Below are positions 17,666 through 26,221 of a stretch of DNA of 64,000 bases, piece by piece. Both the position numbers and the translations under genes were made by a program. The notes beneath the pieces were generated by a model. That model saw only the letters and a list, made by a program, of their open reading frames with translations, ran no database searches and had not been told where the DNA came from. This stretch comes from Nocardia australiensis. Lineage in GTDB: Bacteria; Actinomycetota; Actinomycetes; Mycobacteriales; Mycobacteriaceae. The first letter of the stretch is position 1. Each line of letters starts with the position of its first letter. The stretch covers positions 124,001 through 188,000 of the forward strand of contig NZ_JAJFZM010000017.1 of the NCBI RefSeq assembly GCF_020733705.1, in the 5' to 3' direction.

Positions 17666-18868
17666 TCAGGGGAACAACTTGATGGGGTTGATGATGTCAG
17701 CGGCCAGCGTGAGGACCATGTACGCGCCGCCGATCACCACCGCCAGATAGGTCACGGGTAACAATTTCAGATAGTCAACCGGCGCACCGGGCGCGAGCCC
17801 CTTCCAACCACGGATGGTGTTGCGGATCTTCTCGTAGATTACGACCGCGATATGACCGCCGTCCAGCGGTAACAGCGGCAGGATATTGAAGGCGCCGAGG
17901 AAGAAGTTCAGGCTGGCCAGCACCAGGATGAACACGCCCCAGAGGCCGCGCTCGGCGGTTTCGCCGCCGATCTTACTGGCTCCGTAGACGCTGACCGGGG
18001 TTTCGGGGTCGCGCTCGCCGCCCGTCACGGCCGTCCACAGTGCGGACACCTTCTGCGGCATCTGCGCGAGCGACTGCATGGTGCGCACGAACATGTCGCC
18101 GGTGAACGCGCCCGACGCCGGGATGGCCGCCAGCACGTTGTACTTCACCGGCTCGTAGTACTCGGAGCCGACGCCGACGGCACTGACCTCACGGCCCGGC
18201 CCGCCATCGGATGGGTAACGCGTGACGCGCTGCGGGGTCACCGGAATGGTGAGGGTCTGCCCGTCCCGGTCGATCGTGTACTCGAAGGCCCCGGTCTGCT
18301 TCTGGGTCGCGGACTGGAACTCCGCCCAGGTCTCCACCTTCGTACCGTTGACCGCCGTCACCACATCGCCGGATCGCAGACCGGCCTGTTGCGCCGGACC
18401 GATGCCGGTGCACGGCTGTAGCGTGCCGTCCTCATTCTGCTGCGCGACGCAGCTCATCTTGCCCAGCGCCGTCGCCGGCGGCTGATCGAAGCGCGGCAGG
18501 CCCCAGCCGATCGCGAGAATGACAACGAGAATGAAGCCGAGTAGGAAGTTCATCGCGATCCCGCCGACCATGACGACCAGGCGCTTCCACGTGGCCTGCC
18601 GGTACATCGCCCGGTCGAGGTCCTCCGGCTCGATCTCATCAAGCGCCGTCATGCCCGCGATATCGCAGAAGCCGCCCAGCGGCAGCGCCTTGAGTCCGTA
18701 TTCGGTCTCACCGCGCTGAAAAGAAAACACCTTGGGGCCGAAGCCGACGAAGTAGCGGCGCACCTTCATGCCGGTTGCCTGAGCAGCCCACATGTGCCCG
18801 CATTCGTGCAGCGCGACCGAGATCGTGATGCACAGGGCGAACAGCACGAACCCCAACGCGAACACCAT
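17666..18868 (-). CDS. rip1: Site-2 intramembrane metalloprotease Rip1 (M50/RseP family)
   Basis: 400 residues. Zinc motif HECGH at residues 21-25 within the first membrane helix, PDZ domain in the middle (SGDVVTAVNGTKVETWAEF), and the second active-site motif LPLLPLDGGH in a C-terminal helix; four hydrophobic segments in all. In M. tuberculosis Rip1 cleaves anti-sigma factors and controls envelope lipids. Start at 18868 has AGGAGGG about 12 bases upstream; the longer frame to 18970 adds a poorly coding basic stretch. Lies between dxr and ispG. Confidence 0.94.
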   Translation of the reverse strand: MVFALGFVLFALCITISVALHECGHMWAAQATGMKVRRYFVGFGPKVFSFQRGETEYGLKALPLGGFCDIAGMTALDEIEPEDLDRAMYRQATWKRLVVMVGGIAMNFLLGFILVVILAIGWGLPRFDQPPATALGKMSCVAQQNEDGTLQPCTGIGPAQQAGLRSGDVVTAVNGTKVETWAEFQSATQKQTGAFEYTIDRDGQTLTIPVTPQRVTRYPSDGGPGREVSAVGVGSEYYEPVKYNVLAAIPASGAFTGDMFVRTMQSLAQMPQKVSALWTAVTGGERDPETPVSVYGASKIGGETAERGLWGVFILVLASLNFFLGAFNILPLLPLDGGHIAVVIYEKIRNTIRGWKGLAPGAPVDYLKLLPVTYLAVVIGGAYMVLTLAADIINPIKLFP

Positions 18869-19086
18869 TAGCTTGACAGCCCTCCTGCATTGCGCAGCTC
18901 GCCTCGATACATATGCGACCAGTGGCCGCCGCACACACGCAGCCGTCTTGGCCGCGAGCACCCCGACCACAGTAACCGGACGTGGTCCGGTGCTCGCGGC
19001 TCAGTCTGCCAGGCCGCCCTCACACGGCGCGCCCGATCCCGTCGAAGGTGCGCCGATGACGACCGTCGTCCGCGTCGCGGCCGCCC

Positions 19087-20226
19087 TCATCCGACGACTA
19101 GGCCGCGGGCATATTCGCGCGCCCAGCTGTCGGCGGTCAGCACCTCGTCGAGGGTCTCCGGTTCGGCGCGCCACCGGTCGGCGGCCTCGACCGTGCGGGC
19201 GACGGTGCGCACGATCTGCGGAAATCGAATGGCGCCGTCCAGGAACGCTTGCACGGCAATCTCATTGGCGGCGTTGTAGACCGCGGTGACACAGCCGCCG
19301 GCCTGACCTGCCTGCCTGGCCAGCTCCACGGCCGGGAACACCGAACTGTCGAGCGGTTCGAACTCCCAGGTCGAGGCGGTGCCGAAATCGCAGGCCGCCG
19401 CGGCGCCCGGTACCCGGTCCGGCCAGCCGAGGGCCAGCGCGATGGGTAGCTTCATATCGGGCGGGCTGGCCTGCGCGAGAGTTGAGCCGTCGGTGAAGGT
19501 GACCATGGAATGCACGATCGATTGCGGGTGCACGGTGACGTCGATGCGGTCGTAGGGAATGCCGAACAGCAGGTGCGTTTCGATCAATTCCAGGCCCTTG
19601 TTCACCAGAGACGCCGAATTCAGGGTGTTCATCAGCCCCATCGACCACGTCGGATGTGCTTTCGCCTCAGCGGGATTCACCGATTCCAGCATGTCGGCGC
19701 TCCAGCCACGGAATGGTCCGCCAGAGGCGGTCAATACCAGGCGATCGACCTCTTCCGCCCGCCCACCGCGTAGGCATTGCGCCAGCGCCGAATGCTCCGA
19801 ATCGACCGGCACGATCTGGCCGGGCGCCGCCGCCCTCGTCACCAGCGAACCGCCCGCGACGAGCGATTCCTTGTTGGCCAGCGCCAGTCGAGTGCCAGAC
19901 TGCAGCGTGGCCAGCGTCGGCTCCAAACCAAGCGAACCGACCAACGCGTTGAGCACGACATCGGCCTCGGTGTGTCGCACGAGCTCGGTTACCGCGCCGG
20001 GGCCGCCGAGGCCGAGGCCGAGCTGCTCGGCCGCGGCGGGATCGGCGACGGCGACATTGCGCGTTCCGGTCGCGGCGATCTGCGCGGCGAGCAGTTCGGT
20101 ATTACCGCCTCGGGCCGCCAACCCGACCACCTCGAACTTGTCCGGGTTGGCCGCGATCACCTCGAGCGCTTGGGTCCCGATGGAACCGGTGCTGCCGAGC
20201 AGTAGGACTCTCACAATGTCGGACAC
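19087..20226 (-). CDS. dxr: 1-deoxy-D-xylulose 5-phosphate reductoisomerase
   Basis: 379 residues; NADPH-dependent second step of the MEP pathway. Nucleotide motif GSTGSIGTQ at 11-19, ALANKESLVAGG, metal-binding PVDSEHSAL, LTASGGPFRGW and HPTWSMG are all conserved. GTG start at 20226; the frame continues upstream without Dxr-like sequence. First gene of the dxr-rip1-ispG-GNAT-PBP series on the minus strand; the intergenic gaps (218, 162, 84 and 76 bp) leave room for internal promoters. Confidence 0.96.
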   Translation of the reverse strand: MSDIVRVLLLGSTGSIGTQALEVIAANPDKFEVVGLAARGGNTELLAAQIAATGTRNVAVADPAAAEQLGLGLGGPGAVTELVRHTEADVVLNALVGSLGLEPTLATLQSGTRLALANKESLVAGGSLVTRAAAPGQIVPVDSEHSALAQCLRGGRAEEVDRLVLTASGGPFRGWSADMLESVNPAEAKAHPTWSMGLMNTLNSASLVNKGLELIETHLLFGIPYDRIDVTVHPQSIVHSMVTFTDGSTLAQASPPDMKLPIALALGWPDRVPGAAAACDFGTASTWEFEPLDSSVFPAVELARQAGQAGGCVTAVYNAANEIAVQAFLDGAIRFPQIVRTVARTVEAADRWRAEPETLDEVLTADSWAREYARGLVVG

Positions 20227-20370
20227 GGCCCCATTGTGGCAGCGAGTCGAGCGACGCGCCCCCATGCGGTAGCCCCGCGCAACCGATTCAAATGCGGCCC
20301 TGCTGGCTACGACAACCGGTCGTATGCCACGATATCGATAAGTAATCGACCCACCAGCTGAGGAGCGATC

Positions 20371-20643
20371 GTGGCCGCCACGGAACTCGAAACCACCGAC
20401 AGTGACAGGGGCGTCCTCATCCCGGTGGACACCGCCGCTGAGGTTCCGTCCGCAGCTTGGGGTTGGAGCGGGGAGTCCCGCCGGACCTTCCAAATCGCGG
20501 GCTGGGTCGTCGCGGTCATCCTCGTGGCCATGACGATCGGCAACCACAAGGGCAAGGTCGAGGACATTTTCCTGATCGGCTTCGCGCTTGCCATCGCGGG
20601 CATCCTCATTCGCGACTCGATCCAGCGTCGCAAGCCGCGCTAG
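20371..20643 (+). CDS. DUF2631 membrane protein
   Basis: 90 residues with GTG start and a clear ribosome site (TGAGGAGCG). The family signature GWSGESRRTF precedes two hydrophobic helices (IAGWVVAVILVAMTIGNH and IFLIGFALAIAGILI) and a basic C-terminus RRKPR. DUF2631 genes are found next to dxr in mycobacteria and Nocardia, divergent from it as here. Function unknown. This is the last core gene before the accessory region. Confidence 0.88.
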   Translation: MAATELETTDSDRGVLIPVDTAAEVPSAAWGWSGESRRTFQIAGWVVAVILVAMTIGNHKGKVEDIFLIGFALAIAGILIRDSIQRRKPR

Positions 20644-20656
20644 TCACGTAACGATC

Positions 20657-20682
20657 GCGGCGGGATTCAGCGTCCCCGCCGC
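20657..20682. terminator. Hairpin between DUF2631 and LysR genes
   Basis: GCGGCGGG (20657-20664) pairs with CCCGCCGC (20675-20682) across a 10-base loop. It overlaps the last codons of the convergent LysR gene and probably ends DUF2631 transcription. Confidence 0.5.
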
Positions 20683-21590
20683 TTTGCCTGCTTCTTTCCT
20701 GGGCCGGGTCGGCCGCCGCCGGCCCGTTTGGCCTGGACCTTCTTCGACTGCTGCTGGACGGATGGGGTCCGGGCCGCCGGTGATCGTGAGCTGCGTTCCG
20801 AGCGGCCGCGTACGACACCGACGAATTCTTCGACCAGGGTGGTGGTCAGGTCAGTCGGCCAGGCCAATGCGATCTCGGTGTCGGGGACATCGGTGACCGT
20901 GCGATAGACCAGATCACGTCGGGCATGTAGACGAGCGATCGAATGCGGCACGATGGTGACCCCGACCCCCGCGGCGACCAGTTCTATAGCTCCCGCGATG
21001 GCATCGATGTCGGAGGAATCCTGTATCCGCTCATCCGCCAGCTCCGCGGTGCTGACCTGCTCGAACGCCGCGATCGGGTGATCTTTCGGCACCACGACCA
21101 CCGGCAGCTCACGGTAGAGCGGGATCATGCTCAGGCCGTCCCGATCGATCGGCAGCCGGACGAAACAGGCGTCGACGAGTCCACCCCGCAGCGCCGCGAG
21201 CTGTTCGACCATCGGGATGGGGACGACTTCGAGCGGGGTCTCGGGGAACCGCTCGCCCCAGATCCTCGTCCATTTGGACACGGTGACGCCCGGCACGAAA
21301 CCGACCCGCAGTGTGATCTCCCCTATGGGCACCGGGTCGCTCGCGGCGTCCGCGCGAGCGATCAGTTCGCGGGCCGCGCGCAGCAGTTCCACGCCGTCGT
21401 CGGTCAATTGGGTCGGCTGGGCGCCCGGCACAAAGAGTTTGGTCCCGAGCTCGTTCTCCAGATCGATGACCGTGTGGCTCAGCTTCTGGCGCGAAATATG
21501 CAGCGATTTCGCCGCGCGCGCGAAATGCAGTTCCTCGGCTACCGCGACAAACCAGCGCAGCCGCGTCACGTCGATGGACTCGGGGTTCAT
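20667..21590 (-). CDS. LysR-family regulator with a basic C-terminal tail
   Basis: About 307 residues. The N-terminal LysR helix-turn-helix reads LRWFVAVAEELHFARAAKSL and SRQKLSHTVIDLENELGTKL; the effector domain follows to about residue 258 (ITLRVGFVPGVTVSKW). The last 45 or so residues are an unusual low-complexity basic tail rich in R, S, K, Q and G, ending in KKQAKRRGR, which could add non-specific DNA contact. The start at 21590 suits the family length. Divergent from a DUF5997 gene, a pairing I recall as common in actinobacteria. Confidence 0.88.
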   Translation of the reverse strand: MNPESIDVTRLRWFVAVAEELHFARAAKSLHISRQKLSHTVIDLENELGTKLFVPGAQPTQLTDDGVELLRAARELIARADAASDPVPIGEITLRVGFVPGVTVSKWTRIWGERFPETPLEVVPIPMVEQLAALRGGLVDACFVRLPIDRDGLSMIPLYRELPVVVVPKDHPIAAFEQVSTAELADERIQDSSDIDAIAGAIELVAAGVGVTIVPHSIARLHARRDLVYRTVTDVPDTEIALAWPTDLTTTLVEEFVGVVRGRSERSSRSPAARTPSVQQQSKKVQAKRAGGGRPGPGKKQAKRRGR

Positions 21591-21688
21591 TCCAGAAAGC
21601 GTATTGCCCGGCGGTGTCGGCGTGCGCACGGGTGCCGACGCTCGACGGGGTGGTCAGGAACCCCAGTCGGGCCAGATAGTCTGTATCG

Positions 21689-22102
21689 GTGAGCCCGGAC
21701 AAGAAACCGCAGACCATGAAGCCGCTGACCGCGGCGAACAAGCTCGGCATCTACCTTCCGGCAGCCCCCGAGGAATTCCGGAACTCGCCGATCTCACGCG
21801 CCGATCTCGAAGATCTGCGCACCAATCCCCCGGAATGGCTGATCGAACTCCGCCGCACCGGCCCGTTCCCGCGCGACGTCGTCGCCCGCAAGCTCGGCGT
21901 CTCCAACACCGGCCTGGCCCGCGCCGAGGTCTCCGATTTCCTCACCACCCATGAAATCGCCGACCTGCTCGCCGACCCCCCGGAGTGGCTGATTCGCGAA
22001 CGCGAAAGCTACGCCGCGGTGCTGAAGGAGAACGAACGCATCAGGGCGCAGCAAGCCGAGCGCCGCGCGGCATCGAACCGGCCCGCGAAAAACCGCACCT
22101 AG
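21689..22102 (+). CDS. DUF5997 family protein
   Basis: 137 residues, GTG start at 21689 (ATG at 21716 is an alternative giving MKPLTAANKLG). The family pattern is visible: KLGIYLPAAPEEFRNSPISR, then two copies of an NPPEWLIELRRTGPFPRDVV-type unit, the second reading DPPEWLIRERESYAAVLKEN. The tail is basic. Function unknown; likely regulated by, or working with, the divergent LysR protein. Confidence 0.8.
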   Translation: MSPDKKPQTMKPLTAANKLGIYLPAAPEEFRNSPISRADLEDLRTNPPEWLIELRRTGPFPRDVVARKLGVSNTGLARAEVSDFLTTHEIADLLADPPEWLIRERESYAAVLKENERIRAQQAERRAASNRPAKNRT

Positions 22103-22322
22103 GTCGCACCCGGCCACATTCGCGCGGCCGTCGGCCTCATCGCCTTGCGGGCATACCGGCAACCTCGCAGCACGCCGATCGTCGCATCGGGACCCCGACA
22201 TCCAAATATGCTGTCCTGGTTTGAATTTCGTCTTACATAGTCCCTCGGTGTCCGCTACCGTTGATTCAGCGGCATGTGTCGTGCTGAACACCGGGGGGAA
22301 CTGCCGATGGCGGATATTGGCA

Positions 22323-22463
22323 ATGAGTGGGGGCGACGGAGTGCTCGCCACCGATGACGCACCCGCTATCGAAACCACAGTCACAGCCGAACTTTTCACG
22401 TCGAGTCCGGCCTCTTTCGGTAGCTGTTCGGTGATCATCGGTTCAAAGCAGGGGTTGAGTTGA
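22323..22463 (+). CDS. Small ORF coupled to the UvrD-like gene
   Basis: 46 codons from an ATG at 22323; the same frame is open further upstream to a TTG at 22221. Its TGA (22461-22463) overlaps the TTG start of the helicase gene as TTGA, the usual sign of translational coupling. The peptide is acidic-to-neutral with threonine/serine runs and no recognised domain. The ribosome site is weak, so the true start is uncertain. An alternative leader with a strong GGGGGGAA site (ATG at 22308) ends after 16 codons in another frame. Confidence 0.35.
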   Translation: MSGGDGVLATDDAPAIETTVTAELFTSSPASFGSCSVIIGSKQGLS

Positions 22464-23893
22464 GTCCATTACGTGAACTGGTCGGCAAGCAAACCCGTGC
22501 GATCCACTTGGCCTCCGATCGCGACAACGTCGTCCTCGGCACAGCCGGTACCGGGAAAAGCACAATGGCCGTTGCACGCGCGGTCCATCTCGCCGACCCG
22601 GACACCGCGAATAGCGGTCCGACGCTGCTACTCACCTATAACAACGCACTGATCACCTACCTGAAATACCTTGTCAGCAGGCATGTTCGGGACGTGTCAC
22701 CCGGCTCGAACATCCCCAATCTGACGATCGAGACCTACTCCGCGTTCGCTCGAAACTATCTTCTGAGCCGCCGCGTGCTCGAGCCGAGCGACGATATCGC
22801 CAACGGCAAAGACTGCCGACTGTATGTCGATCAGGCGGTCGGCCGGCTTCGTCGCGAGGATCCGCTGTCACCGACGCTACGACGCGATATCGGCTGGTTC
22901 GTCGATGAATTGCAGTGGATCGCCGGGATGGGACTACCGGACGAACACAGCTATCAAACGATCCGAAGACGGGGGCGGCAGACACAACTGCGGACCGGCA
23001 TTCCGCGTAGCCAGGTCTGGCGAGTTCTGGAGCTGTATCGAAACATTCGTCGCCACCGTGGGCGGCGGTTCGACTGGATCGACATCGCTTCGGCCGTCCG
23101 CGAGACGCAGAAATCCGATACCACCACCCGCCAGTATCGGCATATCTTGATCGACGAAGGCCAAGACCTGACACCGGAAATGATCCGCACAGTGGCCGCG
23201 GCGGCTCGGCCGGGCGGGTCGGTCACTTTCTTCGGCGACTACCACCAGGCCATCTATGGGCAGGGACTGTCATGGCGTGCGGCCGGACTTCGCCTCGACG
23301 GACGGCCGGTGGAACGCTTCGTCGACAACTATCGCAACACCATTCCGATCGCACGGCTCATGACTGCAATAGCGCAGTCGAAATACATGGCCTCCGATGA
23401 CGAGGACCTCGTCGTTCCCGGCCAGGCGGTCCTCGAAGGCGTCTCACCGACCCTCATCCGTTGTCAGGACCTCACCCATGAGGCGAAAACGGTGCGGCGG
23501 CTTGTCGCCGATCTCGCGCGCGATCAATCGGTAGCGGTGTTGTGCCGAACGTGGGGTGAGGCTACCCGGGCTGTTGCCGGTCTCCGGTACACCGAATTGA
23601 AGACTGGAATGGATAGCTGGCACCAGGAGCCCGGAATCTACTCCGGCCCTTATCATTCCGGCAAAGGGTTGGAATTCGACGTCGTCGTGCTGCCGTTCCT
23701 CAACGACGATCGAATCCCGTTACCATCCGCGCTGGCCTCGTTCGGCCATGATGAGGCGTGTGCACGGGAAGCACGGTTACTGTACGTCAGCGCGTCGCGA
23801 GCTCGTTCGAGACTGGTCATGACCTACAGCGACACCCTGACTCGACTGATGCCGAGTGAGGAATCTCTGTGGGAAGAGGTGATTCGCGCCTGA
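22460..23893 (+). CDS. Compact UvrD/Rep-like superfamily 1 helicase
   Basis: 477 residues, much shorter than UvrD or Rep (about 700). Motifs in order: Walker A GTAGTGKST (27-35), Ia-like LLLTYNNALITYL, motif II ILIDEGQDLTPEM, III FFGDYHQAIYGQ, IV VDNYRNT, V HSGKGLEFDVVVLPF, VI LLYVSASRARSRL. The regulatory 2A/2B insertions look reduced. TTG start overlaps the upstream small ORF. No recB, addA or OLD-family nuclease is adjacent. Size and layout recall the helicase subunit GajB of Gabija defence loci, but its GajA partner is absent, so a repair or defence role is only inferred. Codon usage is less GC-biased than the core genes. Confidence 0.85.
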   Translation: MSPLRELVGKQTRAIHLASDRDNVVLGTAGTGKSTMAVARAVHLADPDTANSGPTLLLTYNNALITYLKYLVSRHVRDVSPGSNIPNLTIETYSAFARNYLLSRRVLEPSDDIANGKDCRLYVDQAVGRLRREDPLSPTLRRDIGWFVDELQWIAGMGLPDEHSYQTIRRRGRQTQLRTGIPRSQVWRVLELYRNIRRHRGRRFDWIDIASAVRETQKSDTTTRQYRHILIDEGQDLTPEMIRTVAAAARPGGSVTFFGDYHQAIYGQGLSWRAAGLRLDGRPVERFVDNYRNTIPIARLMTAIAQSKYMASDDEDLVVPGQAVLEGVSPTLIRCQDLTHEAKTVRRLVADLARDQSVAVLCRTWGEATRAVAGLRYTELKTGMDSWHQEPGIYSGPYHSGKGLEFDVVVLPFLNDDRIPLPSALASFGHDEACAREARLLYVSASRARSRLVMTYSDTLTRLMPSEESLWEEVIRA

Positions 23894-24038
23894 TCCATCG
23901 ATTCCGGATCGAATTACGCGTGGACGCAACCACAATCCCCGAGCACCAACCGATCTACGGGCCGAGGCACTGATTCCGACCCCGGTGTCTACCTCCGCAC
24001 CAGCATCCACCGCAATGACCCGATCGAAGAAATCATCA

Positions 24039-25247
24039 TTACGCCGAACGTGGCTCGGTGATCGCGAGGGCTTGCAATCGACCTAGCGCCCACTGCGTTT
24101 CGAATTCCACACCCATCTCGAGGACCCCGTCGTCGAAGGTGGCACACGGTGAATGGTTGGACGGGGCCGCGGCCGGATCCTGACCCGGAGTGCAGGCCCC
24201 GAGTAGCACGAAGGCGCCGGGGACTTTGTCGAGGAACCAGGAGAAGTCTTCGGATGCGGTGAAGGGTTGGTCCATGAGTCGAACCGCTTCGGGACCGAAA
24301 AGGTCGCGGGCCGTGCACATTGCGAAGTCCGCTTCGGTATCCGTGCTGACGGTGGGAATCGCGACCTCCTCCAGTTCCACCGCGGCGGTGACATCATGGG
24401 TCGCGGCAATACCGTCGGCGACGCGCTGGACGAGGCGGCGTAGTCGCGCCGAGTTCTGCGTGGTGAAGGCCCGTGCGGTGCCGCTGACGTGCGCGGTGTC
24501 GGGAATGACGTTGCCACTGTGGCCGCCTTCGATGTGACCGACGGTCACCACGACCGATTCGAACATGCTGAAGGTCCGTGTCACCGCGACCTGCAGTGCG
24601 GTGACGAATTCGGCGGCGGCGACTATCGGGTCCCGGGCGGTCTGTGGCGCGGAACCGTGACCGCCCTTGCCGTCGAAACGGACGGTGAAGGTGTTCGAGG
24701 CGGACATGATCGGCCCGCGACGCATACCGAATACGCCGGATGGCAGGTCGTAGGAGAACACGTGCAGTCCCAGCGCGGCGTCCGCCCTGCGACCGGACGC
24801 GTCGAGCACGCCCTCGGCCAGCATCGCGAGCGCGCCACCCCAGTTCTCTTCGCCGGGTTGGAAGACGAAGACCACGTCGCCGGGCAGGTCATCACGCCGG
24901 GCAGCGAGGCGGTGGGCGGCACCGACGAGAATTGCCATGTGCAGGTCGTGGCCGCAGGCGTGCATGGCGCCGTTCGTTGCCGCGAAGTCGAGCCCGCTGT
25001 CCTCGACGACGGGTAGTGCGTCCATGTCGGACCGGATCAGCACGGTCGGCCGGTCGGCGCCGCGAACCGCCCCGCCGCGCAGTACCGCGGTGATCGAGGT
25101 TGTCGAGTGCCCGAGCGAGATCTCGAGGCCGAGCCCGTCGAGCGCGCGCAGTATCCGGGACTGCGTCCACGGCAGCCGCAGCCCAACCTCCGGTCGGCGG
25201 TGCAACTCCCGCCGCAGCCGGATCAGGTCGTTGGTCGAGTCGGTCAT
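24039..25247 (-). CDS. M20-family amidohydrolase (N-acyl-amino-acid/hippurate type)
   Basis: 402 residues; zinc-dependent amidase/deacylase. Motifs: RRELHRRPEVGLRLPWTQ, metal-binding HACGHDLHMA, FQPGEENWGGA with the catalytic glutamate pair, GKGGHGSAPQTARDP, and TASEDFSWFLDKVPGAFV near the end. The ATG at 25247 has GAGGAG 7 bases upstream. It is divergent from a DapA-like gene and probably belongs to the same catabolic locus, releasing an amino acid or amine from an N-acyl conjugate; the substrate is not evident. Confidence 0.9.
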   Translation of the reverse strand: MTDSTNDLIRLRRELHRRPEVGLRLPWTQSRILRALDGLGLEISLGHSTTSITAVLRGGAVRGADRPTVLIRSDMDALPVVEDSGLDFAATNGAMHACGHDLHMAILVGAAHRLAARRDDLPGDVVFVFQPGEENWGGALAMLAEGVLDASGRRADAALGLHVFSYDLPSGVFGMRRGPIMSASNTFTVRFDGKGGHGSAPQTARDPIVAAAEFVTALQVAVTRTFSMFESVVVTVGHIEGGHSGNVIPDTAHVSGTARAFTTQNSARLRRLVQRVADGIAATHDVTAAVELEEVAIPTVSTDTEADFAMCTARDLFGPEAVRLMDQPFTASEDFSWFLDKVPGAFVLLGACTPGQDPAAAPSNHSPCATFDDGVLEMGVEFETQWALGRLQALAITEPRSA

Positions 25248-25309
25248 TGAAACTCCTCGGGTTCGGGGGACGGTCTGCGGCGACCGTTCGGGGTGGATAG
25301 GGTGGCGGC

Positions 25310-26221
25310 ATGCAGTGGTATGCGGCGGCAGAAGAGTGGGCACGCGCCGCGGGTGGTCGCCTTTACGCGGCTCCGGCCACTCCGTTCGACGCATCCGGAA
25401 CCGCGCGCCCGGAGTTCGCGCTGGGCTACTTCGCTGCTCTCACCGCCACAGGTGCGGACGGGTTGGCGATTGCCGTGCATACCGGCCGCGGCCCGCACCT
25501 GCCTGCCGCTGTGCGCACCGAACTGATCCGGATCGCACGGCAGGTGTGCCCGTCGGTGGTCGTCGGGGTCAACAGCCCTGACGAGGTCAGGCTCGCCGCC
25601 GCGGCGGGCGCCGACGCCGTGCTGGTGTTTCCCGCGCCCGGCGACACGAATGCCGTTATGCGACACCTCGACCGGCTGTGGGACAGCGGCGGACTCCCAC
25701 TGATCGGCTTCGATTTGTATACCGCGCCGTACTCGGACGCGACGTTCGCCACCATGGTGGACCACCCTGCGGTGGCAGCTGTGAAGCTCGCCCGGCTGTC
25801 GGACGCAATCGCCTGCCAGGACCGGATCGCATTGGTTCGCGAGCGCGGCAAACTCGCCATAACCGGCGAGGATCGCATGTTCGGCGCCTCCCTGACCTGG
25901 GGCGCCGAGGCGGCATTGGTTGGCATCGGTGCCGCCGCGGTCCCATTGACGCGCGCGGTGCTCGATGCGTTCGCCGGTGACAACCTGCCCGCGTTCCTCG
26001 ACGCCACCCGCAGGCTCGACGAGTTCGCCGCGGCGACCTTCCGGGCCCCTTTCGACGGGTACGTGCAGCGGATGACCTGGGTCGCGGGCGAGCAGGGTCT
26101 GTTGCCCGAGGACATGCTGACCGATCCGTACGCGCCGCCGCTTCCATCGGATGAACGAGACCGTGTTCTGGACATGCTGCATCGGCTATCGATCGCTCAG
26201 TTGCCCACGCGCGCGAGTTGA
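25310..26221 (+). CDS. Dihydrodipicolinate synthase-family aldolase/lyase (first copy)
   Basis: 303 residues, class I aldolase TIM barrel. It has the family pattern YAAPATPFDASGTARPEFA, TGADGLAIAVHTGRGPHLP, a phosphate-free active site and the Schiff-base lysine in HPAVAAVKLARLSDA. The GxxGE motif of true DapA is not evident, so it is not the lysine-pathway enzyme; substrates of such relatives are sugar acids or hydroxy-keto acids. Its 3' end overlaps the convergent Gfo/Idh/MocA gene by 25 bp. Confidence 0.82.
   Translation: MQWYAAAEEWARAAGGRLYAAPATPFDASGTARPEFALGYFAALTATGADGLAIAVHTGRGPHLPAAVRTELIRIARQVCPSVVVGVNSPDEVRLAAAAGADAVLVFPAPGDTNAVMRHLDRLWDSGGLPLIGFDLYTAPYSDATFATMVDHPAVAAVKLARLSDAIACQDRIALVRERGKLAITGEDRMFGASLTWGAEAALVGIGAAAVPLTRAVLDAFAGDNLPAFLDATRRLDEFAAATFRAPFDGYVQRMTWVAGEQGLLPEDMLTDPYAPPLPSDERDRVLDMLHRLSIAQLPTRAS

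Noticed and set aside
25244..26182. 312-codon minus-strand frame opposite the DapA-like gene
   Set aside because: Complement of an aldolase with clear family motifs; no ribosome site.
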